A stretch of DNA of 64,000 bases from the NCBI RefSeq assembly GCF_900116495.1, contig NZ_FPAY01000001.1:620001-684000 (forward strand), in the 5' to 3' direction. This document shows, piece after piece, positions 57,250 to 64,000 of this stretch. The notes beneath the pieces were generated by a model, which saw nothing but the letters and a program-made list of their open reading frames with translations, did not search any database and had not been told where the DNA came from. This DNA is from Arthrobacter sp. ov118. Its GTDB lineage: Bacteria; Actinomycetota; Actinomycetes; Actinomycetales; Micrococcaceae. Every line of letters begins with the position of its first letter. Positions within the stretch are counted from its first letter, which is position 1. A program made the position numbers and the translations under genes.

Positions 57250-58968
57250 ATGTACCTGCTGCTCGCCGCCCACGCCGACGGCGCGGCCCTCCAGGAACTC
57301 ACGACGGACGGCGCTCCGGCTCCGTCCAATCCGGAACCCCGGGTGGTCAGCAGCGGCGAACTCGCCGTCGTCGTCCGCGGCCTCGAGGAACGCCGCCCGC
57401 GCTGGATCTGGCACCGCACCCAGGACTGGTATCCCCCGCTGCTGCGCGCCGGGGTGGAGCTCGAGCGCTGCTACGACCTCAGCCTGTGCGCTTCGATCCT
57501 GGCGCACTCCGAGTTCACCGCCCACACCGGCTATGCCCAGGCGGCCGAGAAGCTAACGCAGGACGACGAACTGCCCCAGCCGCCACGGGCCCTGCAGCCC
57601 CCTGCCCCGCCGCCCGAGCAGGGTGCGCTCTTCGACGCCCCCGACCCCGGCCCGCGTTCCGGCCAGTCACTGGAGGAACTTCGCACCGAGTACGCCGCCC
57701 AGCAGGAGGCGCTTCGCCAGGCGGGCACGGCCCCCGCTGCCGACGACCGCCGGCGCCAACGGCTCCAGCTGCTGCTTGCGGCCGAATCGGCGGCAGCCAT
57801 GATCGCCGCCGAAATGCAGCATGCCGGCGTCCCGTGGCGTAAGGAACTGCACGAACGGATTCTCGCGGAGCAGCTGGGCCCCCGGCCGGCTCCGGGCCAG
57901 CGGCCGGCCAAACTCGAAGCGCTTACAGCGGAGCTGAGGCTGCTGCTGCAGTCGCCGTCGCTGAACCCGGACTCCCCGCAGGAACTGATGCGTGCCCTGC
58001 ACCGCAACGGCATCGAGGTGAGGTCCACCCGGCAGTGGGAGTTGAAGGAATCAAACCACCCCGCGATCGTGCCGTTGCTGGCCTACAAGAAACTGGCCCG
58101 TCTGCACGCGGCCAACGGGTGGGCGTGGCTTGACACGTGGGTGGAGAACGGCAGGTTCCGGCCCGAGTACGTGGTGGGTGGTGTGGTGTCAGGTCGGTGG
58201 GCTTCGCGCGGCGGCGGGGCACTGCAAATCCCCCGTCAGGTCCGCGGCGCCGTCCACGCCGATCCCGGCCACAAACTTGTGGTCGCCGACGCGTCGCAAT
58301 TGGAACCGCGGGTGCTCGTGGCCCTCGCGCAGGACTCCAAGATGGCCGAGGCCGCCCGGGACAAGGACCTCTACGCCGGTATCGCCGCGCAGGGCTTCGG
58401 CGGCGACCGGGCAAAAGCAAAGGTGGCACTCCTCGGCGCAATCTACGGGGCCACCACGGGCGAGTCCGGGCGGCTGATGCCCCAGCTCGCCCGGACGTAT
58501 CCGCGCGCGGTCGGCTTCGTCGAGCAGGCCGCCCGCGACGGCGAGGCCGGGCTGACCGTCACCTCTCGCCTTGGCCGCAGCAGCCCGCCGCCGTCGGACC
58601 GCTGGCTCCGCAGCCAGCACTCCACCACCGCCGAAGAACAGCGCCGGGCCGACTCGATCGCCCGTTCGCGGGGCCGCTTCACCCGGAACTTCGTGGTGCA
58701 GGGCTCGGCCGCCGACTGGGCGGCCTGCTGGCTCGCGGAACTGCGACGGCGGTTGCGCGCCATGCGGGCGCACGGCAGGGACGCCGGTGAACCGGTGTTC
58801 TTCCTGCACGACGAAGTGATGGTCCACTGCCCTGAACACGCCGTCGCGGACTGTATCCGGGCAATCGAGGACTCCGCAAATGCTGCGAAGGAACTCCTGT
58901 TTGGCCGCATTCCGGTGGAATTTCCGGTGAGCGTGGCTGTAGTGGACTCGTACGACGCCGCCAAGTGA
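57250..58968 (+). CDS. Bifunctional 3'-5' exonuclease/DNA polymerase, family A
   Basis: The 572-residue protein has a family A polymerase domain: motif A VVADASQLEPRVLVALA near residue 345, motif B RAKAKVALLGAIYGATT near 385-400, motif C FFLHDEVMVHCPE near 517. It is much shorter than Pol I; the fingers and thumb are reduced. The N-terminal 180 residues match the exonuclease domain of Pol I in position (RWIWHRTQDWYPPLLRAGVELERCYDLSL) but the catalytic DxE motif is not clear. Such proteins occur beside normal Pol I in actinobacteria; the role is unknown, repair is likely. ATG 57250 is chosen. Confidence 0.88.
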   Translation: MYLLLAAHADGAALQELTTDGAPAPSNPEPRVVSSGELAVVVRGLEERRPRWIWHRTQDWYPPLLRAGVELERCYDLSLCASILAHSEFTAHTGYAQAAEKLTQDDELPQPPRALQPPAPPPEQGALFDAPDPGPRSGQSLEELRTEYAAQQEALRQAGTAPAADDRRRQRLQLLLAAESAAAMIAAEMQHAGVPWRKELHERILAEQLGPRPAPGQRPAKLEALTAELRLLLQSPSLNPDSPQELMRALHRNGIEVRSTRQWELKESNHPAIVPLLAYKKLARLHAANGWAWLDTWVENGRFRPEYVVGGVVSGRWASRGGGALQIPRQVRGAVHADPGHKLVVADASQLEPRVLVALAQDSKMAEAARDKDLYAGIAAQGFGGDRAKAKVALLGAIYGATTGESGRLMPQLARTYPRAVGFVEQAARDGEAGLTVTSRLGRSSPPPSDRWLRSQHSTTAEEQRRADSIARSRGRFTRNFVVQGSAADWAACWLAELRRRLRAMRAHGRDAGEPVFFLHDEVMVHCPEHAVADCIRAIEDSANAAKELLFGRIPVEFPVSVAVVDSYDAAK

Positions 58969-59110
58969 GCGGCCTCGGTCACCGGCTGTAACGTACCCGT
59001 CGGTAGCGTTGTGTGGGCTCCATCACCCGGCTAGGCTCGAAAAAGTCCGGCACATTGCCATTGTTTCCGCCGGGCATTGCAACGACGCAAGGAATTGGGG
59101 AGGCACCCGT

Positions 59111-59299
59111 TTGTCAGGCACGTTTGAGATCGCCCAAGCTGGAGATAAAGCTTACTTTTTCAGGCTGACAGCGCCGGATGGAACGGTAGTCGCCGTTTCC
59201 CCGCTGTTCAGCACCATCAAAGGCGCAGCAGCGGGCATCACCGCAGTGCGCGAGAACGCCGCGACCGGCCTGGTAGTGGATAGTTCCGCAGCCTACTAG
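59111..59299 (+). CDS. DUF1508 (YegP-like) small protein
   Basis: The 62-residue protein is a single DUF1508 repeat: GTFEIAQAGDKAYFFRLTAPDGTVVAVSPLFSTIKGAAAGITAVRENA. The fold is an alpha-beta hairpin; E. coli YegP has two copies. The start is TTG 59111, with GGGGAGGC 8 bases upstream, and nothing better is available. Function unknown. Confidence 0.85.
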   Translation: MSGTFEIAQAGDKAYFFRLTAPDGTVVAVSPLFSTIKGAAAGITAVRENAATGLVVDSSAAY

Positions 59300-59304
59300 C
59301 TCGT

Positions 59305-59344
59305 GGCCGTCAGGCCCGGCCGCAGAGTCGCCGGCCTGACGGCC
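59305..59344 (+). terminator. Hairpin after the DUF1508 gene
   Basis: GGCCGTCAGGC (59305-59315) pairs with GCCTGACGGCC (59334-59344), 11 base pairs with an 18-base loop. There is no T-tract. It lies 5 bases after the stop and before the convergent Nudix gene. Confidence 0.6.
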
Positions 59345-59410
59345 AGCGGCGCCGGGACCAGCTAGCGGATCGGCCGGCAGGTCGCCGCCGGCCGGTCCCC
59401 GCACTAAACC

Positions 59411-60091
59411 TCACACGTCAACACCGTACAGCCGGGTGCGGTCCCACGAAACGGCCCAGCCGAGCTGTTCGAAAAGTTGGTTCAAAATCATCCCGGTGAA
59501 CCCCCACACCACCACACCGTTGACTGTGAACGCGGGGCTTTGGAACGTGTGGCCCGCCCGGCTGACCGTCGCCATCACCCGGTTGTCCGGGTCCAGCAGG
59601 TCCCGGACCGGCACCCGGAAGACTTGCGCGGATTCGCCGTAATCCACCACCCGGACCGGCGACTGGGCGGCCCACCAGGCCAGGACCGGGGTGACCAGGA
59701 AATTTCCCCGGGGCAAGGCCAGCTCAGGCATGGTCCCGAGAACGTCCACGCCCGCAGGGTTCAGTCCGGTCTCCTCCTCGGCCTCGCGAAGGGCCGCGGC
59801 GATGGCCGACTCCCCCGGGTCGATGCCGCCGCCGGGAAAGGCCACTTGGCCGGGATGGTCGTCCAGGGTTTGGGCCCGCTGCAGCAGCAGGACGTCCAGA
59901 TCGGCGGGCGCCAGCAACTTGTCGGACGCCGCGGGGACGTTGTCCAGCGCGCCAAAGAGCATCAGCACGGCGGCCTTGCGGACCCGCTCGCCGGGCTCGA
60001 CGGCGAGTTCCCGCCAGCGCGGGTCCGGAGCCGGCGCGGTGCCCGCCTGCACCGCGGCAACGAGGTCGACGAGGTCCTGGCGTGCGGTCAC
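59411..60091 (-). CDS. Nudix hydrolase, CoA pyrophosphatase type
   Basis: The 226-residue protein has the Nudix box [24 protein letters not shown] near residue 95 and the CoA-pyrophosphatase flanks [23 protein letters not shown] and [15 protein letters not shown]. Such enzymes (NudL-like) cleave CoA to 3',5'-ADP and phosphopantetheine. GTG 60091 overlaps the nth stop by 4 bases (GTGA), so the two are translated together, as in Mycobacterium (Rv3672c-Rv3674c region). Confidence 0.9.
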   Translation of the reverse strand: MTARQDLVDLVAAVQAGTAPAPDPRWRELAVEPGERVRKAAVLMLFGALDNVPAASDKLLAPADLDVLLLQRAQTLDDHPGQVAFPGGGIDPGESAIAAALREAEEETGLNPAGVDVLGTMPELALPRGNFLVTPVLAWWAAQSPVRVVDYGESAQVFRVPVRDLLDPDNRVMATVSRAGHTFQSPAFTVNGVVVWGFTGMILNQLFEQLGWAVSWDRTRLYGVDV

Positions 60092-60915
60092 TGCGGCTTC
60101 CTCTGCGATTCCATCCGGATCTCGGCGGCACGGTGCGTCTCGGCCAGCAACCGGGCGAGCAGCGCCTCCTGCCCCGGCGCGAGTTCGTACTTCAGCAATT
60201 TCGCGGCCTTCTCCGGGTCGGTCTCGCCGGCGCCGTAACTGGGGCACCAGTTCGCGACGGCACAGGCACCGCACGCCGGCTTCCGTGCATGGCAGACGCG
60301 GCGGCCGTGGAAGACGACGCGGTGCGAGAGCATGGTCCAGTCCTTCGGCTCGAACAGCTCGGCGACGTCGGACTCGATCCGGACCGGATCATCCGATGCC
60401 GTCCAGCCAAGGCGCCGGGCCAACCGGCCGAAGTGGGTGTCAACGGTGATGCCCGGGATGCCGAAGGCATTGCCCAGCACCACGTTGGCAGTTTTCCGCC
60501 CGACCCCGGGCAGCGTCACCAGGTCCTCCAGTCGTCCCGGCACCTCGCCGTCGTACTCGTCCACGAGCCGGTTGCACAGCGCCAGGAGGTTTCTGGACTT
60601 GGCGCGAAAGAAACCTGTGGGCTTGATGATGGTTTCCAGGTCCGCCGGTTCGGCCTCGGCCATCCGCCGCGCGTCGGGATAGCGCGAGAACAGCAGGGGC
60701 GTGATCTGGTTGACCAGCACGTCGGTGGTCTGTGCGGACAGGACGGTCGCCACCACGAGCTCGAACGGGTTGCGGAAATCGAGTTCCGCGTGGGCATAGG
60801 GGTACTGCTCCGCGAGAGCCCGGTTGATCCGGCGGGCGCGGCGCTTGAGCCCCAGCAGAGACTCCCCTGAGGCCCGGGGGGCACCGCGCCTGGTGCTGCC
60901 GGTGTCCGAGGTCAC
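60088..60915 (-). CDS. nth: Endonuclease III
   Basis: Nth removes oxidised pyrimidines and cuts the resulting abasic site. The 275-residue protein has the helix-hairpin-helix [18 protein letters not shown] with the catalytic Lys, the catalytic Asp in [16 protein letters not shown], and the iron-sulphur cluster ligands Cys-X6-Cys-X2-Cys-X5-Cys in [17 protein letters not shown]. Start GTG 60915; the frame to 61932 lies antisense in the Ala-rich membrane protein gene. The C-terminal 25 residues past the cluster are an actinobacterial extension. Confidence 0.95.
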   Translation of the reverse strand: MTSDTGSTRRGAPRASGESLLGLKRRARRINRALAEQYPYAHAELDFRNPFELVVATVLSAQTTDVLVNQITPLLFSRYPDARRMAEAEPADLETIIKPTGFFRAKSRNLLALCNRLVDEYDGEVPGRLEDLVTLPGVGRKTANVVLGNAFGIPGITVDTHFGRLARRLGWTASDDPVRIESDVAELFEPKDWTMLSHRVVFHGRRVCHARKPACGACAVANWCPSYGAGETDPEKAAKLLKYELAPGQEALLARLLAETHRAAEIRMESQRKPQ

Positions 60916-60922
60916 GGGTGGA

Positions 60923-62350
60923 CTAACCGCGTTCGATGTTGCGGAGGTCCCGCAGCACGCCGAGCCGCCCGTCCGTGTGCTGGACCAGGAACTCACCGCC
61001 GCGGTCCTCGAGGGCAAGGACCCAGCCGCCCGGTTCAATGACGAACGCCGGTGCGCCGGTCCGTTCGTCGACGGCGGTGCGGGGCTGGGCGACGGCGAAC
61101 CAGAAGGCCTCGTGCACGGGGTGGACATCGTCCTCCGCGGCCCTGCTGGCGGGGTCGACAGTGGCGCCGATGGGCTCTTCCGGCTGAATTTGCTCCTGCG
61201 GCCGGACCTGGGGGTTGACCGTGGTGGGGGCACTGCCGGCTTGGGTCTGTTCCGCTGCCGGAACGCGGGCCGCCTGCGTCTGTTCCGCGGCCGGGGCCTG
61301 TTCCGCGGCCGGGGCCTGTTGGGCGGCCGGGGCGGCCGCCGCAGCGGCGGCACCAGCAGCGACGCCGGCGGCCTGGGTGTGTGCGGCGGACGGGCTGGCG
61401 GCGGACGGGCTGGCGGCGGATGGGCTGGCGGCGGATGCGGCCGGGGCCGGGCTTGCAGCCGCCGTCGACGCGGACTGGCCAGTTGAGGCGGCGCTGGCCG
61501 TGCCGGCACTCGGGACCACGCCGGAGACCTGAGTTTCCGGCGCAGCCACGACGGTGGCCGGCGCGATCGCCGTCGCACCCGCCGATGACCCGGTCGACGC
61601 CACCGCCGGTGAAGTTGCTGCTGATGCTGCGGCTGGTGCCGCCGTCTGCCCGCCGGTGGCGGGGTTGGTGGCCTGGCCTGCAACCGGCCCGGAGGCCGCC
61701 GCCGCGGATTTGCCGGCCGCGGTCGACTTCGCCGCCTTGGGTTCCTTCGCCGGCTTGGCGGCACGGGGCTTTTGCACCGGGACAGCGGCTTCACGCGCCG
61801 CGACGTGGGCCGGGGTTTCCTCGCGGCCCAGGAAGTCACCGGCGAAGAACGGGATCCAGCGGGCCAGCACTGTGGCTGCGAAAAGGCCCAAGGCACCCAG
61901 GAGGGCGATGAGCATGCTCGGCTCGAAGGCACCGGCCACGGCGAGGAAGAAGAAGGCGAGGGTGAACGATGCTACGACGGAGGCGAACTGGTCGATCGAC
62001 AGGGATCCGATCCGGATCCTCGTTGCCGGGCTGAGGCGCCGGGCCAGGAACAAGGCGGTGACAATGAGCGGTAGCACGATTCCCAGGCCCAGGAAGAACA
62101 GGCTGCCCAGGTTCCACAGGTTGTAGCCGAAGCCGAACATCGGGATCAGGGAGGCGATGAACAAGAGCAGCGTGGAGCCAAAGACGGTGAGATCCCGGCT
62201 GGTGAAGGGACCCAGGACAGCTTCATTCTTCGCGGTTTTCTTGTCCACGGTGAAGCGCGGCGCATCCCCGAAGCCGGCGGGCCCGGGCTGTGCCGTTGCG
62301 CCCTGGCTCTGGGCGGGCGCCCGGAGCTGGCCGTTGTCTTTCTCATTCAT
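60923..62350 (-). CDS. Membrane protein with long Ala/Pro/Ser linker and conserved C-terminal domain
   Basis: The 475-residue protein has four membrane helices (about residues 50-180), a cytoplasmic-looking low-complexity linker (about 190-395) rich in Ala, Pro, Ser, Gln and Thr with [10 protein letters not shown] and APAAEQ repeats, and a compact C-terminal domain (about 400-475) ending [25 protein letters not shown] then [27 protein letters not shown] do not recognise the family. ATG 62350 has AGGAGA 8 bases upstream. nth starts 7 bases after its stop, so they form an operon with the Nudix gene. Confidence 0.75.
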   Translation of the reverse strand: MNEKDNGQLRAPAQSQGATAQPGPAGFGDAPRFTVDKKTAKNEAVLGPFTSRDLTVFGSTLLLFIASLIPMFGFGYNLWNLGSLFFLGLGIVLPLIVTALFLARRLSPATRIRIGSLSIDQFASVVASFTLAFFFLAVAGAFEPSMLIALLGALGLFAATVLARWIPFFAGDFLGREETPAHVAAREAAVPVQKPRAAKPAKEPKAAKSTAAGKSAAAASGPVAGQATNPATGGQTAAPAAASAATSPAVASTGSSAGATAIAPATVVAAPETQVSGVVPSAGTASAASTGQSASTAAASPAPAASAASPSAASPSAASPSAAHTQAAGVAAGAAAAAAAPAAQQAPAAEQAPAAEQTQAARVPAAEQTQAGSAPTTVNPQVRPQEQIQPEEPIGATVDPASRAAEDDVHPVHEAFWFAVAQPRTAVDERTGAPAFVIEPGGWVLALEDRGGEFLVQHTDGRLGVLRDLRNIERG

Positions 62351-62595
62351 TCCGTATCTCCTTAGCATGGCGGCACTCTGGACAGCGCCCCCTAACGGCA
62401 GACGAGCACAGGACCGCCAAGGGTCTGCTCGCCTCCATCGGATGTCACAACTTCATCTCAGCCTAGCCAAGTGAATGGCCGATCACTAGCTGACAAGCCG
62501 TGGCCGGCCAGAGCAGAATTCTCAGGTATTTCATGGTTCCGGGGGCCCGGGCAGGAGCCTGCTCGGGGACGGTGAAGCGGCGGTGAAGCGGCGGC

Positions 62596-62641
62596 GCGGC
62601 CGTCGTGCAGCGGGCGGTGCGGCCGTCGTGCAGCGGGCGGT
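62596..62641. repeat. Tandem 23-bp direct repeat upstream of acs
   Basis: Two identical units of 23 bases, each starting GCGGCCGTCGTGCAGCGGGC, lie head to tail. Confidence 0.9.
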
Positions 62642-62699
62642 GTTGGCGGGCGACCCCCGCGGGCGAAGAAGCCCCCCGGCGCTCAAGAGGCACCGGTCA

Positions 62700-62734
62700 C
62701 GGCGCTGTTTGTGCCGCTCGCGGCGCTGTTTGTG
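62700..62734. promoter_or_regulatory. Direct repeat CGGCGCTGTTTGTG, candidate regulator site of acs
   Basis: Two identical 14-base copies start 21 bases apart, two turns of the helix, about 160-195 bases before the acs start. Such spacing suits a protein binding one face of DNA. In Corynebacterium, acetate genes are controlled by RamA, RamB and GlxR; which protein would bind here is unknown. Confidence 0.45.
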
Positions 62735-62895
62735 ACGGGGCGCACGTTTAGTCGCACCCACGTATTAGTGTTTATCGAGGAACAGCTCTTGCGGTGCCGC
62801 CGTGATCTGCCGCCGCCCGACGCCGCGACTGCGGCCCGGTGCGGAGACGACACGAACGTCCGCGCAGCACGGATCGATGAATGATGAGGTTCACC

Positions 62896-64000
62896 ATGTC
62901 CCAGCAGACACCCGGCCCCACCGCCACGCAGTCATCCCACGGCGACGCCTTCGAAAACCTGTCCCATGAGAACCGCCGCTTCGCGCCGTCGGAGGAGTTC
63001 GCGGCGAATGCCGTGGTCACTGGCGGTGATTACAAAGAGGCCGACGCCGACCGTCCCGCCTTCTGGGCAAAGCAGGCCCGCGAAATGCTGAGCTGGAGCA
63101 AGGACTTCACCCAGGCGCTGGACTGGTCCAACCCGCCGTTCGCCAAGTGGTTTGTCGGCGGCGAGGTCAATGCCGCATACAACGCCCTGGACCGCCACGT
63201 CGCGGCCGGCAACGGGGACCGGGTGGCCATCTACTTCGAGGGCGAGCCCGGCGACACCCGCACCTACACTTACGCCCAGCTGACCGAGGAAGTGAAGAAG
63301 GCCGCCAACGCCTTCGAATCCCTCGGCGTGGCCAAGGGTGACCGCGTCGCGGTCTACCTGCCCATGATTCCCGAGGCCGTCATCACCCTGCTGGCCTGCG
63401 CCCGGATCGGCGCCGTGCACTCGGTGGTCTTCGGCGGCTTCTCCGCCGACGCCCTGCGGTCCCGGATCGATGACGCCGAGGCCAAGCTGGTGGTCACCGC
63501 GGACGGCACTTACCGCAGGGGCAAGCCCAGCGCCCTGAAGTCCGCGGTCGACGAGGCGCTGTCCGCGCGGGGCGACGGCGACGGCGACGGGCACACGGTC
63601 CAGAACGTCGTCGTGGTCAAGCGCAACGGCCAGGACGTGGACTGGCACGAGGGCCGGGACCACTGGTGGGCGGACACCGTCGGCGCCGCGTCGGCCGAGC
63701 ACACCGCCGTCGGGCACGACTCCGAACACCCGCTGTTCATCCTTTACACCTCCGGCACCACGGGAAAGCCCAAGGGGATCCTGCACACCACCGGCGGCTA
63801 CCTCACCCAGACCGCCTACACGCACAAAGCCGTCTTCGACCTGCACCCGGAAACGGATGTCTACTGGTGCACGGCCGACATCGGATGGGTCACCGGACAC
63901 TCCTACGTCGCCTACGCCCCTCTCATCAACGGCGCCACCCAGGTCATGTACGAAGGCACCCCGGACTCCCCGCACCAGGGACGCTGGTGGGAGATCGTGG
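62896..64000 (+). CDS. acs: Acetyl-CoA synthetase, N-terminal part
   Basis: Acs makes acetyl-CoA from acetate, ATP and CoA. The gene runs off the right edge; 368 residues are present. They show the Acs N-terminal region ([34 protein letters not shown]), [21 protein letters not shown], the adenylation P-loop [21 protein letters not shown] near residue 280 and the [19 protein letters not shown] segment that follows. ATG 62896 has GATGAGGT upstream; an in-frame ATG at 62881 is also possible. The regulatory acetylation lysine lies beyond the edge. AcuC, a possible deacetylase for this enzyme, is in the same window. Confidence 0.95.
   Translation, partial: MSQQTPGPTATQSSHGDAFENLSHENRRFAPSEEFAANAVVTGGDYKEADADRPAFWAKQAREMLSWSKDFTQALDWSNPPFAKWFVGGEVNAAYNALDRHVAAGNGDRVAIYFEGEPGDTRTYTYAQLTEEVKKAANAFESLGVAKGDRVAVYLPMIPEAVITLLACARIGAVHSVVFGGFSADALRSRIDDAEAKLVVTADGTYRRGKPSALKSAVDEALSARGDGDGDGHTVQNVVVVKRNGQDVDWHEGRDHWWADTVGAASAEHTAVGHDSEHPLFILYTSGTTGKPKGILHTTGGYLTQTAYTHKAVFDLHPETDVYWCTADIGWVTGHSYVAYAPLINGATQVMYEGTPDSPHQGRWWEIV

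Larger units (their letters stand above)
62351..62895. other. 545-bp divergent intergenic region before acs
   Basis: The gap separates the leftward membrane protein from the rightward acs gene and contains both promoters. It is repeat-rich: a 23-bp unit twice in tandem (62596-62618, 62619-62641), GGTGAAGCGGC-type repeats at 62571-62592 and CGGCGCTGTTTGTG twice (62700-62713, 62721-62734). A partial Crp/GlxR-like site TGTGA-N6-GCACG lies at 62731-62746. No gene is visible; small frames on both strands lack coding features. Confidence 0.5.

Noticed and set aside
62463..62761. Two overlapping 76-codon minus-strand frames upstream of acs
   Set aside because: They are made of the GC-rich repeats, lack ribosome sites and show no family.

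Overview
The window is 64 kb of high-GC actinobacterial chromosome. Codon use, start-codon use (many GTG, some TTG), a catechol dioxygenase whose metal ligands fall at the same residue numbers as the Brevibacterium/Arthrobacter enzymes, and the gene neighbourhoods all point to Micrococcales, most likely Arthrobacter or Pseudarthrobacter. I see no rRNA, tRNA, CRISPR array, prophage or insertion sequence. Most of it is conserved backbone. From memory, several blocks keep the neighbours they have in Mycobacterium: ppx-proC-small HTH-bS22-serB1; phosphatase-resA-ccdA-resB-ccsB near the men genes; topA-helicase-tad cluster-nudix-nth-acs.

Layout. 1-3.1 kb: end of a homoprotocatechuate (3,4-dihydroxyphenylacetate) meta-cleavage operon (hpaE end, hpaD, hpaH, hpaI), then an AnsP-like amino acid permease. 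5-7.4 kb: a two-gene envelope operon, a lipoprotein plus an LGFP-repeat L,D-transpeptidase-like protein. 7.5-10.1 kb: an ABC-F ATPase and a CPBP intramembrane protease. 10.2-13.8 kb: menaquinone genes menB, menE, menA. 14.8-19.8 kb: System II cytochrome c maturation operon (phosphatase, resA, ccdA, resB, ccsB). 20-22.5 kb: YceI and two Pro/Tyr-repeat membrane proteins. 22.6-25.4 kb: Rex, a glutaredoxin, a HAD-IB phosphatase, ribosomal protein bS22 and a small HTH protein. 25.6-26.9 kb: DAHP synthase behind an aromatic leader peptide. 27-33.7 kb: FMN alpha-hydroxy-acid dehydrogenase, ArsR regulator, AcuC deacetylase, KtrB/KtrA-type potassium uptake, ProC.

33.7-34.2 kb holds the most unusual signal: a non-coding gap with two related structured elements whose compensatory and wobble pairs indicate plus-strand RNA. 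34.2-38.2 kb: membrane protein, ECF42-type sigma factor with its YCII/DGPF partner, Ppx/GppA phosphatase and an SseB-family protein. 38.3-45 kb: topA, an HTH regulator divergent from an MFS transporter, and an N-methyltransferase. 45-49 kb: a TipA-type MerR regulator, two paralogous lipoproteins, TrhO and a GNAT enzyme. 49.1-57.1 kb: MrfA-type helicase and a complete minus-strand Tad (Flp pilus-like) operon. 57.2-64 kb: an unusual family A DNA polymerase, a DUF1508 protein, Nudix CoA hydrolase, endonuclease III, a large membrane protein and the start of acs.

Respiration-related functions (menaquinone, cytochrome c maturation, Rex) cluster in the first third; envelope and surface functions recur (LGFP protein, Tad, lipoproteins); DNA maintenance dominates the last third. 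Repeats include a REP-like palindrome in two copies, two unrelated 19-bp tandem arrays, and tandem repeats before the second lipoprotein and before acs.
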